A stretch of 64,000 bases of DNA from Nocardia vinacea (GTDB taxonomy: Bacteria; Actinomycetota; Actinomycetes; Mycobacteriales; Mycobacteriaceae): NCBI RefSeq assembly GCF_035920345.1, contig NZ_CP109149.1, positions 10,044,001 to 10,108,000 of the forward strand, written 5' to 3'. The position numbers and the translations under genes were made by a program. Under the pieces are notes generated by a model. That model searched no databases, was not told the DNA's origin, and was given only the letters and a program-made list of their open reading frames with translations. Below, piece by piece: positions 17,261 to 28,500 of this stretch; position 1 is the stretch's first letter; each line of letters opens with the position of its first letter.

Positions 17261-18573
17261 ACAGCGTTGTCGCACACCAGGTCGACCATGTGATCGCGAG
17301 CGTGCTGGCGGAATTCCAGCACGGCAGCCACCGCGGGGTGGTCGTGGATTCGCCACCTGGTGCCGGGAAATCCACACTGGTGGTGCGCGTGGCGGTCGAG
17401 ATAGCGCAGTCCGGCGAGCCGGTGATGGTCATCGCTCAGACCAACGAGCAGGTCGATGATCTTGTCAATCGGCTGGCAACGGACGCGCCGACTGTGCGGA
17501 TCGGGCGCCTGTGTTCGCACGACTATGTGCCCACCGCCCAGGTGGCACACCCGAATGTTGTTGTCGGCCAGCAGCTGTCGAACCTCGGCGACGTTCAGAT
17601 CACCATCGCTACCGCCGCCAAATGGGTATATGTCACTGAAGGCCCCTGGCCGTGGGCCATTGTCGACGAGGCGTACCAGATGCGATCGGACATGCTGTTG
17701 CGCGTGGCACTGCGGTTCGATCGCGCGCTGTTCGTCGGCGACCCTGGCCAGTTGGATCCTTTCTCCACCATCGACATCGATCGCTGGACCGGCCTGAAGT
17801 GGGATCCGATGCAAAGCGCCGTCGCGGCGATGCTGCGGAGCAACCCAGACCTGCCGGTTTACCAACTCCCGGTGTCATGGCGGCTACCGCCGTCGGCAGC
17901 CGAGCCGGTGTCCTCCGCGTTCTACCCATTCACCGGATTCCGTGCCGCAACCGACCCTCATCAGCGTCATTTCTCCTATAAGACAAGCGGATTCGGGACC
18001 GCATCCGATAACACGCTCGACCTGGCGGCGCAAACGGGATGGGCTCTGCACGAACTACCAGCACGCCACACCGTGCGCACCGATACACAAGCCATCGAGA
18101 CGGTCGCCGACCTGGCGCACCGCGTCCTGCTTCGAGGCCCTGTTGCCCGATCCGAACGCGGCACCGGCGAGACCGAGGTCGGCGCAGACCGGATCGCGAT
18201 CGGCGCCGCCCACCGCGATCAGGTGGCGGCGATCCGGCAGGCCCTAACCGCCCGCGGCATCGCCGATATCTGTGTGAACACAGCAAATCGGTTGCAGGGC
18301 AGCGAGTACGACCTGGTCCTGGTGTTGCACCCGCTGTCCGGACGCCGTGATGCCACCGCATTCCACCTCGAATCGGGGCGGCTGTGCGTGCTGACCTCCC
18401 GTCACCGGCACGCCTGCATCGTCGTCGCCCGCGCCGGCATTCAACGACTGCTCGATGCCCATCCGCCCACCGAACCGATGCACTTGGGGGTCCCCGCGAA
18501 ATTCCCGGACGGCTGGGAAGCGAACCAATCCATGCTCACCCATCTACAGAACCATCGAATATCGGCCACATAA
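17257..18573 (+). CDS. Superfamily 1 DNA helicase-like ATPase
   Basis: A 438-aa SF1 helicase. Motif I is DSPPGAGKST, motif Ia MVIAQTNEQVDDL, motif II WAIVDEAYQM (DEAY), motif III FVGDPGQLDPF, motif V VNTANRLQGSEYDLVLV and motif VI LTSRHRHACIVV, in the order of the UPF1/Dna2/RecD2-like group. GDPGQLDPF is the classic GDxxQLxP of that group. The protein is compact, with no nuclease or accessory domain of its own, consistent with a separately encoded nuclease upstream. An ATG at 17251 is in frame, but GAGGA is spaced better for the ATG at 17257, which overlaps the preceding stop as ATGA. About 80 AT-richer bases separate it from sbcD. Confidence 0.85.
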   Translation: MNSVVAHQVDHVIASVLAEFQHGSHRGVVVDSPPGAGKSTLVVRVAVEIAQSGEPVMVIAQTNEQVDDLVNRLATDAPTVRIGRLCSHDYVPTAQVAHPNVVVGQQLSNLGDVQITIATAAKWVYVTEGPWPWAIVDEAYQMRSDMLLRVALRFDRALFVGDPGQLDPFSTIDIDRWTGLKWDPMQSAVAAMLRSNPDLPVYQLPVSWRLPPSAAEPVSSAFYPFTGFRAATDPHQRHFSYKTSGFGTASDNTLDLAAQTGWALHELPARHTVRTDTQAIETVADLAHRVLLRGPVARSERGTGETEVGADRIAIGAAHRDQVAAIRQALTARGIADICVNTANRLQGSEYDLVLVLHPLSGRRDATAFHLESGRLCVLTSRHRHACIVVARAGIQRLLDAHPPTEPMHLGVPAKFPDGWEANQSMLTHLQNHRISAT

Positions 18574-18653
18574 CACCGAATTCATCTACATATCAATATT
18601 TCGATCAGGCGTACCGAAAGGCACGCTTCCTCTCCTGCGCCCGGAAGAAGATC

Positions 18654-19907
18654 ATGAGAATCCTCCACACCTCCGATTGGCATCTCGGCAAGATGCTGTA
18701 TCAGCGATCCCGCGCCGAAGACCACATTGCTGTCCTCCACGAAATAATCGATATCGCCCGAACACACAAGCCTCACCTGATAATTCATTCCGGCGACCTG
18801 TTCGATCATCGCCGGCCGTCCTACCACGACGAAGGCATCGCGATAGACGTCCTGCAGGAACTCGCTGCGATCGCCCCCATCGTAGTGCTTCGTGGCAACC
18901 ACGACTCGCCTCACTGGTTCCGCCATTTCGCCCGAGCGTTCGGGCCTCGCAGCGGAATTCACCTTATCGACAGTCGGCGTGACCCGAACGACGGTGGAAT
19001 ACTCCGCTTCGACGGCCCCGGCGACACGACCCTGCGACTTGGAGTGCTCCCGTTCGTCGATATCGCTACCCAGACCAACGTATACGACAATCCCGACCAG
19101 TGGTATTCGTCCTACGCCCGGGCTGTGGGCGAATTCGAACGAGAACTCGCCGCGGAACTGGTGCGCGATCTGGACACCAGCCGGGAGATCGCCGTGTTCA
19201 CCGCACACGAATACGTGCGAGGCGCTGAACTCAGCGGGACCGAACGAGCAATGCACGTCGATGACAAGTACGCCACCGATCCCGCGGACCTGCCCGCGGT
19301 CTCCTACGCCGCGCTCGGACACATCCACAAACCCCAACAGCTCCGCATCAGCGGCGTCACCGCCTGTTACGCCGGATCCCCACTGCAGCTGGACTTCGGC
19401 GAAGCGGGCGAGCAGAAGAGCGTCGTCATCGCCGATCTGCACCCAGGCCAACCCGCCGAGATCACCACCGTGGCGCTCCGAAGCGCGCGGCAGCTGCGGA
19501 TCTTCGAAGGCACCCTCGACAAACTACGGGCAAACGCATCGACCTTCGGGCGGGACCTGTGCCTGTTCAAAATCCACACCCCGACAAACGATCCCACGCT
19601 CGCCGAGCAGGTCAGCGCGATCGTCCCCGACGCGGAGATCGTAGGAGTACGACCGATATTCGGGGATGAACCGGAAATCATCACCGCTGACATCGTTGGT
19701 GCTGAGGCCGACTCGGATCTGCGGACACTGTTCGCCGAATTCCTGTCCACCCAGACCGGGCCCAAGGCGGACCCACAGATTCTGCACAAACAGTTCGACC
19801 GCATCCTCACCTGCTTCGAAGACGAGGTCGCCTTCACCTTGCCGGACATCGAAGCGCTACTGGCCGAACCCGACGACACCACTGACCTCGAGGAGAACCA
19901 GCGATGA
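18654..19907 (+). CDS. sbcD: SbcD/Mre11-type exonuclease
   Basis: A 417-aa SbcD homologue, the nuclease subunit of SbcCD (Mre11-Rad50), which cleaves hairpins and protein-blocked DNA ends. All calcineurin-like phosphoesterase motifs are present: SDWHLGK (D8, H10), HSGDLFDH (D48), RGNHDS (N82, H83), FTAHEYV, and ALGHIHKPQ. The length is normal. The ATG at 18654 is chosen because MRILHTSDWHLGK is the conserved N-terminus; upstream codons in the same frame lack similarity. The stop overlaps sbcC by four bases (ATGA), so the subunits are coupled. It may be a second, defence-dedicated copy rather than the housekeeping one, since it is embedded between defence genes; the rest of the genome is needed to tell. 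Confidence 0.92.
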   Translation: MRILHTSDWHLGKMLYQRSRAEDHIAVLHEIIDIARTHKPHLIIHSGDLFDHRRPSYHDEGIAIDVLQELAAIAPIVVLRGNHDSPHWFRHFARAFGPRSGIHLIDSRRDPNDGGILRFDGPGDTTLRLGVLPFVDIATQTNVYDNPDQWYSSYARAVGEFERELAAELVRDLDTSREIAVFTAHEYVRGAELSGTERAMHVDDKYATDPADLPAVSYAALGHIHKPQQLRISGVTACYAGSPLQLDFGEAGEQKSVVIADLHPGQPAEITTVALRSARQLRIFEGTLDKLRANASTFGRDLCLFKIHTPTNDPTLAEQVSAIVPDAEIVGVRPIFGDEPEIITADIVGAEADSDLRTLFAEFLSTQTGPKADPQILHKQFDRILTCFEDEVAFTLPDIEALLAEPDDTTDLEENQR

Positions 19908-22900
19908 GACCGCTGCATCTGAAATTCAAAGGCTTGCGCTCATATCAGCGCGATCAGGAAATCGACTTCACCAATATCAACCTGGCCGCCATCATCGGCA
20001 ATACCGGCGCGGGGAAATCATCGATCCTGGAAGCGATGTGTTTCGCTCTCTACGGCTACCCCACATGGGCCAAACAAAACAGCAGCTGGCTGGCAGCCCA
20101 CGGAGGCGACGGCGCCGTGCGCGCCGAGCTGACCTTCCGGGCAGGCGACAAAACCTGGTGTGTGCGGCGAGCGACAACCATCGACAACTACAAACGGACC
20201 GATGCCCTCACCTGCCGGGACACCGGCACCACCATCACCGGGTTCAACGAGGTCACCGCCGAGATCACCCGAATCATCGGCTTCGACCACGACGGCTTCC
20301 TCAAAGCGATCGTCCTTCCCCAAGGCCGATTCCAGGAACTCCTGCATGCCAAGACGAAACAACGCGCCGACATCCTGGAGACAGCACTCGGACTCGACAA
20401 GATCACCGACATGCGCGAATGCGCACGGGCCAAACGCGACCAACTGCTCCCAGCCCGGGACAAACTGCGAAACAGGCTCCGCGACTTCCGCGATGATGAC
20501 CCCGAGAAAGTCATCACCGAAACCACCCAGCGCCTAGCGGAGCTGACCGCGGAGCAGACCACGCTTTCCGCAGAAGCGAACACCTGCAGCCAGGCCAGTG
20601 CTGAGCTCTCTCGCGCGACCCACTGCGCCGACGAACTCCGCACCGCTGCCGACCGTCTGCACCAGCGAACCCGGAACCTGAAGCCCGCCGAAACCGAGGA
20701 TCGCTACCGCACGCTGACCGAGTTGAACGCGCACCTCAAACAGCGGCTCACCGAGACAGACCACGAACTCACCGCCGCAACCGACGAAGATGAGCGACTG
20801 CAAGCCCAGCTCGATGCTGCCGAGCACGCAGGAACCGGAGTATCAGGCACCGCCGCAGCGGCGAACACCCTGCAATCACTGCAGAAGGATCTGCCCGAGA
20901 TCCAAGACGAACTGGCCCGGCTCGCCGAACGCAATACCCTCATCCAGCGCGACCGAGAGCAGCTCGAGCAACGCAAGAACGAACTGCCGACGCTCACCGA
21001 GGCTATTACACGGCGCGAATCCGACGTCGCAACAACCGCATCCGCACTCTCCGTAGCCCAGAACACTCTCGAGCTGCACCGCTCTATGTTGCGCACAGCG
21101 CGGCAAGCCCACGAGAAATCGGCCGAGGCCACCGCCGCGGTCCAGACGGCGGAAACGGCCGTCGGATCGACGACCGAGGCTCTCGTCGCGGCGCAGCGCG
21201 TGTCCGATGACGCCGACAAGCACGTCGAAGACACCGAGACATTGCTGGAAGAGACCCGCCGCCACAACTCCGCAGCCCACGCTGCTGAACACCACGGGCC
21301 CGGGGATCCGTGTCCGCTGTGTGTGCGCCCCCTGCCAGCGGACTTCCAGCCGCCGACGCGCACAGACCTCGGCGAAGCGACCACTGCATGGAAGAAGGCC
21401 ACACAAGACGCCAAACGCGCGGGAGCCGAGCTGTCGCACGCGCGCGCAGCGCGCAACCAAGCCGAACTGACCTGGAAGAGCGCCACCACTGCCGCAGAGC
21501 AGGCCGCCTCCGAGGCCGCCACGGCCCTGGACTCACTCGCCGCCGCACTCGGTGACGGTGATCTGGCGCGAACCGACGACTCGCTGCTGGCCGACACGAT
21601 CGCTGCGGTCCAGCACGCCGATACCATGAACAAACAGGCCCAGGCCGGCCTACAGGAGGCGCAGAACACGCACCGTGACCACTCGGCCGAATTACGGAGG
21701 GATGAAAAGGATCTCGCGCGCCGACAGAAGGACACCTCCACCGCGCTTGAGTCCTGCACCAACCGTCGAAACCGCGCAATTCACGACTATCGCTGCATAC
21801 CAACCGAATTTCGCGACAATGACGCACCGGACCCCGACGCGATCGCCCGCGCCCTCGAACACATCGAGCAACGACGGCACGAACTTACAGCCGTCAGCGA
21901 CAAAGCAGCGACGATACGCAAGAGGGTGAAAGATCTCACCAAGGAACAGGCCGCCCTGCGTGAGCAGAAATACGCGGACGTCGAGCGACCTGTCCAGCAG
22001 CTTGCCGAAGACCTGCGCGTACTCGCGGAGAATGCGACGGCGGTGCCGCTGGGGATCCCCGTCGAGATACCGACCCGCCCGCAACCGTGCTCGATCTCAA
22101 CAGATGCGGCGTGGTCGCGCGCGCTGCTCGAGGCCACCCAGCGCATCATCGAGACCTGCCGACGAGAAGTCGACGGCTACGACCAGGCGTCGCATCGGGC
22201 CCGAGGCACCATCACCTCCGTCCTGACCGAGTTCGGCATGACCACGCCAGAGGCGTTACGAACCAGGATCGGGGCCGTCCAGGAACTCATCGATCAGAGC
22301 GAATCCAGGCTCGCGCAGGCCAGGATCGACAAACCGCTTCGGGAGGAGGTGGTACGACGGCTCGCGCTCGTCGAACCCGAACTCGACGCATTGCGTGAAC
22401 TCGGCAGCCTGCTCTCGGCAGGTACGTTCATCGGATTCGTCCTCAAACGACGGCAACAAGACCTGCTGGGAATCGCGACCAGCGTACTGATGGACATGAC
22501 ACGGGGGCGCTTGGCGTTCCTGCCCGACTTCATGATCATGGACCGGCAGACCTGCCAGCCCCGTGATGTCAAGACGCTGTCGGGGGGAGAGACTTTCATG
22601 GCGAGCTTGGCGCTCGCGCTTGCGCTGGTGCAGCTGACCTCCCGCGGCGGCGCAAACATCGACGCGTTGTTCCTCGACGAGGGATTCGGGTCCCTGGACA
22701 GCAACACCCTCAGCGAAGCGATGGACACGCTGACCCGCCAAGCCGCCACCGGTCGACTGGTCGCAGTGATTACCCATATGCGCAACGTGGCCGAGAACTT
22801 CGACAACATCCTGATGGTCACCAAGGACCGGAACGGCAATAGCGAAGCCCATTGGGCCACACCGGAAGAACGCGATCGAATGATCACCGATGACCTCGGC

Positions 22901-22918
22901 GGCGGCCTGCTCGAATAG
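19904..22918 (+). CDS. sbcC: SbcC/Rad50-type SMC-like ATPase
   Basis: A 1004-aa SbcC. Walker A is GNTGAGKSS (residues 32-40), the coiled coil runs from about 170 to 830, and the zinc hook CPLC sits at about 470-473 in the middle. The ABC signature LSGGETFMASLAL (about 891 onward) and Walker B LFLDEGFGSLD (about 921) are near the C-terminus. SbcC dimerises through the hook, and its ATP cycle gates SbcD access to DNA. A VLPQGRFQELLHAK segment matches the conserved region after the first ATPase half. It ends about 250 bases before jetA, with no opposing gene in between, so the Wadjet genes are on the same strand but may have their own promoter. Confidence 0.92.
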   Translation: MRPLHLKFKGLRSYQRDQEIDFTNINLAAIIGNTGAGKSSILEAMCFALYGYPTWAKQNSSWLAAHGGDGAVRAELTFRAGDKTWCVRRATTIDNYKRTDALTCRDTGTTITGFNEVTAEITRIIGFDHDGFLKAIVLPQGRFQELLHAKTKQRADILETALGLDKITDMRECARAKRDQLLPARDKLRNRLRDFRDDDPEKVITETTQRLAELTAEQTTLSAEANTCSQASAELSRATHCADELRTAADRLHQRTRNLKPAETEDRYRTLTELNAHLKQRLTETDHELTAATDEDERLQAQLDAAEHAGTGVSGTAAAANTLQSLQKDLPEIQDELARLAERNTLIQRDREQLEQRKNELPTLTEAITRRESDVATTASALSVAQNTLELHRSMLRTARQAHEKSAEATAAVQTAETAVGSTTEALVAAQRVSDDADKHVEDTETLLEETRRHNSAAHAAEHHGPGDPCPLCVRPLPADFQPPTRTDLGEATTAWKKATQDAKRAGAELSHARAARNQAELTWKSATTAAEQAASEAATALDSLAAALGDGDLARTDDSLLADTIAAVQHADTMNKQAQAGLQEAQNTHRDHSAELRRDEKDLARRQKDTSTALESCTNRRNRAIHDYRCIPTEFRDNDAPDPDAIARALEHIEQRRHELTAVSDKAATIRKRVKDLTKEQAALREQKYADVERPVQQLAEDLRVLAENATAVPLGIPVEIPTRPQPCSISTDAAWSRALLEATQRIIETCRREVDGYDQASHRARGTITSVLTEFGMTTPEALRTRIGAVQELIDQSESRLAQARIDKPLREEVVRRLALVEPELDALRELGSLLSAGTFIGFVLKRRQQDLLGIATSVLMDMTRGRLAFLPDFMIMDRQTCQPRDVKTLSGGETFMASLALALALVQLTSRGGANIDALFLDEGFGSLDSNTLSEAMDTLTRQAATGRLVAVITHMRNVAENFDNILMVTKDRNGNSEAHWATPEERDRMITDDLGGGLLE

Positions 22919-23169
22919 GCATCGCGCGTCTGCGAGAGAAGCGACCGCCATCGTGATATCGACATCCACCCCTCACGGAACAAACCGGAGGTTTCGTCGG
23001 GACGTCGGCCGGCCACGGCTCGGCTCGGCGTATCCGGCCGGCGGTCGGAGACGACAGGGTGAGAGCGCCCCCGCCCCGAACCGGCGTATCCATCGGTGTT
23101 CGTCCAGGCCGTTGCCCGCGGACTGTCAGCGGTTCGTGTCGGACTATCGAGCTACTGTCTCGAGGTGTG

Positions 23170-24750
23170 ATGGGGGACAATGAGATTGGTGTTATCGGCC
23201 CTGACGGGAACCCTGTGGCCGACGTGAGCCCGTCAGCATTGAGCGCGACGCTGGCCGGATTCATGGATAGCTGGCAGCCCCGGCAACGCCGGACCGCCGG
23301 GTACCAGTCGCTGCTGTTCAGCAGGCTCGACACCCTGGCGCGCGCACACCCAGAATGGGCGAACTATGACCTGCTGACCCACACGCTGGCGGCATTGCAT
23401 CTGATCATCGAAGGCGACCGGCTCACCGGAGGGCAATCCCGCCAGCAGATCGTCGACGAGCTGATGCTGCTCGTGCGGCTGGAAAATCCCTCCGACCCTG
23501 TGGACCGGCATCGCGACCTGGCGGACTCGATCATCGATCTTCTGCTGAATACCCGTGAGCGGCAGGCGCGGTTCCGCCATCGGTATATGCGGCTCAGATC
23601 CGACGGTGTCGTCGAACATCCTGTTCTGTCACTCGCTTTCGTCCGGGCCACCGGAGACGACGACACCTCCTCGCCGGTCCTTCGCCCCACACCCGAGGCG
23701 ATCAACATCTTCCAGAACTTCTTCCAGTTCGATCCGTCCGATCGCGCGAGCGCCGAACGCTACCGTTCCGAACGGATGCTCCACCGTCGCGACTACGAGG
23801 AAGTGAGCTCCTCGATCGGCCGGCGATCGACCACTGTGTACGAGCTACGCACCGGACTCGAGCAGTTGCTCAAACGGATCCACTACAACATTCGCGACGT
23901 CGATTACTCCGCGGACGTCGTACCGCATCTCGACACGACGGTGCAGCTGATCGAGGAACAAGTCGCCGCCGAGGAACGGTTCGCGGCGGTGGTCGCCGAG
24001 CACCAACACCAGCACGCACCGGATTTCCTTCGACTGCAACGGATCACCGAGCAATTACAGGAACTGATCGGGTCACTGGCCGAGCTGTTCACCGTAGCCA
24101 CCGCGACGCGACAGGCATATGAGGAAGAACAGGACCGTCAGCTGTTCACCCACCGCCGCACGACGATCAACCCCAAACCGCAACTGCTGGAACCACTGTT
24201 CGACCTGCCGTCCAGACAAGTGATCGAACTGCTGGAACATCAGCTACGAGTATGGCTGGGACCGGTCGCACCCCGGGTGACCAACCTGCAGGCCCTCATC
24301 GACAAAGGCAGCCCCGCCAAACGGTCCCCGAGATCCGGACCGGTTCCCGATCCCTTCGACGTCGGCGAACTCGGCGACCACACGAGCGAACTGGACCCAG
24401 CACTGGTGGCCGCCGTCAATGAACTTTTGGCCACAGTGACACAACCGACCAGCCTCGCAGAACTACTCGCCTCCGCATCAACGCACGCCAGCCGATCTCC
24501 GGACTTGTCACCGGCGCAACGGATCCTGCTGCCCTGGGCGGTCGCGGTGACTGTCGGCACCGCCTACACAGGCGGAGCCGAGGCACCCGCAGACGGCGAA
24601 GCGGACGTCGACCGTACGCGCGTCGTGGTCGTGCGCACCGGCGCCACGATCGACGCCGGCGCGGTAACCGGGGACGACCTGCTCATACTGCCTGCCGAAC
24701 CCGAACCCGAACCACACCAGACAAGCCACCGATCGTCAGGAGAACCATGA
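23170..24750 (+). CDS. jetA: Wadjet kleisin-like subunit JetA
   Basis: A 526-aa protein in the JetA (MksF/MukF-like kleisin) position of a JetABCD locus. The N-terminal helical region (YQSLLFSRLDTLARAHPEWANYDLLTHTLAALHL) could be the winged-helix dimerisation part; helical segments follow (YELRTGLEQLLKRIHYNIRD; LDTTVQLIEEQVAAEERFAA). The Pro/Glu-rich tail looks disordered. JetA bridges the SMC dimer in this anti-plasmid complex. I start at the ATG at 23170 (MGDNEIGVIGPDG); a GTG at 23167 and a longer open frame upstream exist, but the upstream translation is Arg/Pro-rich. TACTGT at 23153-23158 is a possible -10. Assignment is by order, size and the unmistakable JetC and JetD partners. Confidence 0.8.
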   Translation: MGDNEIGVIGPDGNPVADVSPSALSATLAGFMDSWQPRQRRTAGYQSLLFSRLDTLARAHPEWANYDLLTHTLAALHLIIEGDRLTGGQSRQQIVDELMLLVRLENPSDPVDRHRDLADSIIDLLLNTRERQARFRHRYMRLRSDGVVEHPVLSLAFVRATGDDDTSSPVLRPTPEAINIFQNFFQFDPSDRASAERYRSERMLHRRDYEEVSSSIGRRSTTVYELRTGLEQLLKRIHYNIRDVDYSADVVPHLDTTVQLIEEQVAAEERFAAVVAEHQHQHAPDFLRLQRITEQLQELIGSLAELFTVATATRQAYEEEQDRQLFTHRRTTINPKPQLLEPLFDLPSRQVIELLEHQLRVWLGPVAPRVTNLQALIDKGSPAKRSPRSGPVPDPFDVGELGDHTSELDPALVAAVNELLATVTQPTSLAELLASASTHASRSPDLSPAQRILLPWAVAVTVGTAYTGGAEAPADGEADVDRTRVVVVRTGATIDAGAVTGDDLLILPAEPEPEPHQTSHRSSGEP

Positions 24751-25529
24751 TGGACGGAATCGACACGGGCCGGTTGATCTCCTTCGCCACCAAAATGTCG
24801 GTAACCCCGGGACGATCCGGTGAGGCAGCCGAATACGAACGCCTGATCAGGCGATATCAGAGTGACGCGGAATTCCAGCAACTCGTCGACGACTTCCTCG
24901 AGGGCGCCCAGTGCGCTGTCAGTAGTGTGCGCACAGAGAGCGGATTGATCCTGCGATCTGACCCCGACGGGCCGTGGTGCTGGCCGGAAGCAGCCAGTGA
25001 ACTGCCCTGGAACAAGAATTCACCGCGACCGGCAGAGCGGGCCTGCAGAATGCTCGTCATCCCCGCTCTGCTCGCCTTCATTGCCCCATCAGCTGCCGAC
25101 CTCGAAGACTTGCTGGCGGACCCTACGCTGCGGCCCCCGGCAGTTCCGGTCCGTGAACTCGAAGAATTCATCAGAACCTACGCAGAATATTGTGACCAAC
25201 AGAACCCGGACCCGGACTCCGACGACCCACCCGTATGGTGGCAGTGGCTGCAACTGACCGCCGTGGGCGACACCCCGACACAGCAACGCGCCAGCCGCGT
25301 CGACACCACTCATCTCGTGTACGACGTCCTGCTGTTCTTGAGTAAGAGGGGACTGCTGAGCAAGTCCGGCGACACGCCTGCGCGCGATACCGTCTTCCGT
25401 CCGAAACGACGAATCCTGGCCCACTACGAGGATATGTTCTGCGATGAAGTATTCGTGGGGCTACAGAAATTCAGTGCGGTGAACCGGCCTGACGGCGCAA
25501 CAGGATCGGAAATCCGGGGGGATGCATAA
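24747..25529 (+). CDS. jetB: Wadjet subunit JetB
   Basis: A 260-aa protein in the JetB (MksE/MukE-like) position. It is acidic and helical (EYERLIRRYQSDAEFQQLVDDFLEGAQ), with a likely winged-helix part near VDTTHLVYDVLLFLSKRGLL. In MukBEF-like complexes this subunit sits on the kleisin and supports DNA loading. The ATG overlaps the jetA stop (ATGATG, four-base overlap), and its TAA shares one base with the jetC ATG (TAATG), so A, B and C are tightly coupled. Alone I would call it unknown; the locus context makes JetB the natural reading. Confidence 0.75.
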   Translation: MMDGIDTGRLISFATKMSVTPGRSGEAAEYERLIRRYQSDAEFQQLVDDFLEGAQCAVSSVRTESGLILRSDPDGPWCWPEAASELPWNKNSPRPAERACRMLVIPALLAFIAPSAADLEDLLADPTLRPPAVPVRELEEFIRTYAEYCDQQNPDPDSDDPPVWWQWLQLTAVGDTPTQQRASRVDTTHLVYDVLLFLSKRGLLSKSGDTPARDTVFRPKRRILAHYEDMFCDEVFVGLQKFSAVNRPDGATGSEIRGDA

Positions 25530-28500
25530 TGGGCCCGATCACAGGATTCCGTATCGTCAACCTGCGCGTCAGAGACAACCAGTCCGGCCCGGAAAGCCGC
25601 GACAAGGTGGCGTATCCGGATCTCACCCTCGACCTGGACACCGGCGGCCACGTCGTCATCGGCCTGGAGAACGGTGGCGGCAAAGGCACCCTGCTGGGTT
25701 TCCTGTTCCACGTCTTCGCGCCCGCGGACCGGCAGTTCCTTCCACGTCTTGCCCAGCGCCGACAACGAAAACAAGGAGATGAGCGGCGGATCGAGCAATA
25801 CGTCCCTGGGGGATCCCCCACCCATGTCGTGGTCGAGGTCGCCATCCCCGCACGCGGTCCCGCAGGAGCGCGTGGCCCGTCCAAGGTGCTGCTTGGCGCC
25901 TGCCTGTCTAAACCTGCCGGTGCCGGCCCGGCCGAATCGGCCGAGGAATTCTTCTGGTCCGCACGGTGCGTCGCCGACAGCCTGGACCTGCGAAGCCTGG
26001 CGATACGATCCGGCGACCGGCTGCTGGACCACAAAGAATGGGAATTGTGGCTCAACCGCATGAAAACCGCCCATCCGGACGCCGAAATCTTCACCGAAAC
26101 AAGGCACCGGAACTGGGAACGCCACCTCAGTGACACCCTGATGATCGACATTGAGTTCGTCACGTCCTGGCTACTGCTCATGAACCAGGATGAAGGGGCC
26201 GCCGACCGGGTATTCACTTACGGCTCGTCACGCGAATTCCTCAACACCCTGGTGACGGCCCTCGCGAATCCGGAAAGAATCAACGAGTTCCACACAGCTC
26301 TCACCAAACTGTCCGAGGACGCCGATCAAGTAGAGGTGAAACGCGGACGGAAACGCCTGCTGGACAACCTGCTCATCAGCAGTGGAAAGACAGCGCAGCA
26401 CGTTCAGGAGCTACACCGCCTCGACGCCGGTCGCCGAGGACTCTTCGATGCCCTTCTCGCCACGAGAATCACCATGGAAACACTCACGAGGAGCCTGGCT
26501 CTGCGATACGAGTCGGCACGCGAGGACGTCCTCGCAGCTTCGGAGGCGCTGACCGCGGCGCAGGAGTCCTGCACCGTTGTCCAGCTGCACGAGACGCAGG
26601 CACGAAGCCAGCTCGCTGGTCTGCAACTAGCCGACTGCACCCGAATTCTCGACAGCCGCAAGGGCGATCGCGAAGCCATCAAGCGCCGCGTCCGGATCGC
26701 CGAAGCCGCTGAACGTCTCGCGGACCTGCGCACCGACCAGGCCGAAGCGCAAAGCATCAAGGACGTGTTCGCCGCCAAACTCGAAAAAATGGAACCGGTT
26801 CGGCTCGTCGCGTCATCCGCCGCGCAGATGTGGAAACAGCGGGTCCAGGACGAACTCCGAGACCTCGACACCGAACGACAGCAGCAGCAACACCGCGCCG
26901 TGTCCGCCCGGGACCTGGAAGACGCAGCCCACGCTCGCAAGGGAACAGCCGAAAGCACGCTGGGCGGATGCAACACACGGATGCGGCGCATCCGGCAGGA
27001 TCTGGATCTGATCACGCAACGGATCGCCGAGGCAACCACGTGCGGTGATCTGGCCGAAGGACAGGACATCACAGAAGCGCTCGCCGCCACGAGCGCGGTC
27101 GCTGAGGAACTGCACCGTCGCTGGCAACAGGCATCCGAACGCAGTCGAGAGCACCAGCAGGCCCTGGACGCACTCAGCGAGGAACAACACGAACTCGATA
27201 CCCGCGCGACGCGATACCGATCCCGTCTCGACTCAGCAACCGGACACTACCAATCGCTGGTACAACGCGGCGAGGCACTCGCAGAGACGCTACGCGCCAG
27301 CAACCTCCTGGAACTCGACGACATCGATCTCCTCAAGCACGCGACGATCATCGCCGAACTACTCGGTCACATCAAACACTCGGCCCGCACCCGACACCTC
27401 AAAGCCGAGCTCGACATGGCATCGGTCGCTCGAACCGTAGCGGCCCTGGAGACCGGGCAAGGGCTGCTCCCGCCCCGCCCCGACGTCGAAACGCTGTGCG
27501 AGCAAGCCACATCGGCCAAATTCGGCGCTCGCAGCGGATGGTCCTACCTGGCACGCCTGCCCGGCGATATCGCTGAACGCTACGCTCACCAGCATCCCGA
27601 CCTCGCCGCCGGAATTGTCGTCAATATCCCCGAAGACCTTGAGGGAGTCACCGAGCTGGTCGAGTCCAGCCGGACACATCTGACCGGACCGGTGGTGATC
27701 GGTCCGCCCGAAGCGTTCGACAATCCCATCGAATTATCCGCTATCCGGGTAGTTCTCCCCGACAGCGGCTTCTGGTCCGTCTCCGCCGCGCAGAGCCAGC
27801 TTCCGCGCAAACAGCGTGAATATGAGCAGCATCGTCAATTGTCCCAGGCCGAAAGCGACCGCTACGACCTCGCGGTCAGCTTGCAGGCGAACCTCACCCA
27901 ATGGTCCCAGGAAGCGGGGCCGGCCACGTTGGGCGAGGCAGAACGTGCCCTGACCGAGCTGACCGCCACCGTCAACGACCTCGCCCAGGAAGAAGCCGAA
28001 TTCACCGCACGCCGCGAGCAGTTGCTGACCGACCGCGACCACGCCGAGACGCACGCACGAGAACTGCACGATCAACACTCAGTGGTGAAAGAAAAAGAAC
28101 GGCGCCTGGCGGCTCTTTGGCAAATCTGCTCCACAGAACCTGACCTGGTCGCGCAAACCACCTCCATCGACCAGGAGATCCGGGAGGCCCAAGAGGCGAG
28201 CCAGGACGCCGACACCGATATCGACATTGCTCGCAGACAGCAGCGCGACGCCGACGAGAGACTGGCAGCAGTGAAAGCCAGAACCGCCGAGTTGAACCGC
28301 GACCTCATCGACGTGTCGGACATTCACGACAGCTTCGTCAAACCAGGAGACGAGATCACGCCGTCGGACGAGAATGCAGACCTTGCCTCCTTGGAAAAGC
28401 GCGCGAAGACCGCCGCCGCGACATGGAACGGATCCGTTTCCGACGAGCAATTGAAAATCAAACTCGACCTCATCCAGGAAAAGGTGCGCCACGGTCGCGA

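Noticed and set aside
20704..21762. 352-codon minus-strand frame inside sbcC
   Set aside because: Ser/Ala/Arg-rich antisense of the coiled coil; sbcC has all its motifs.
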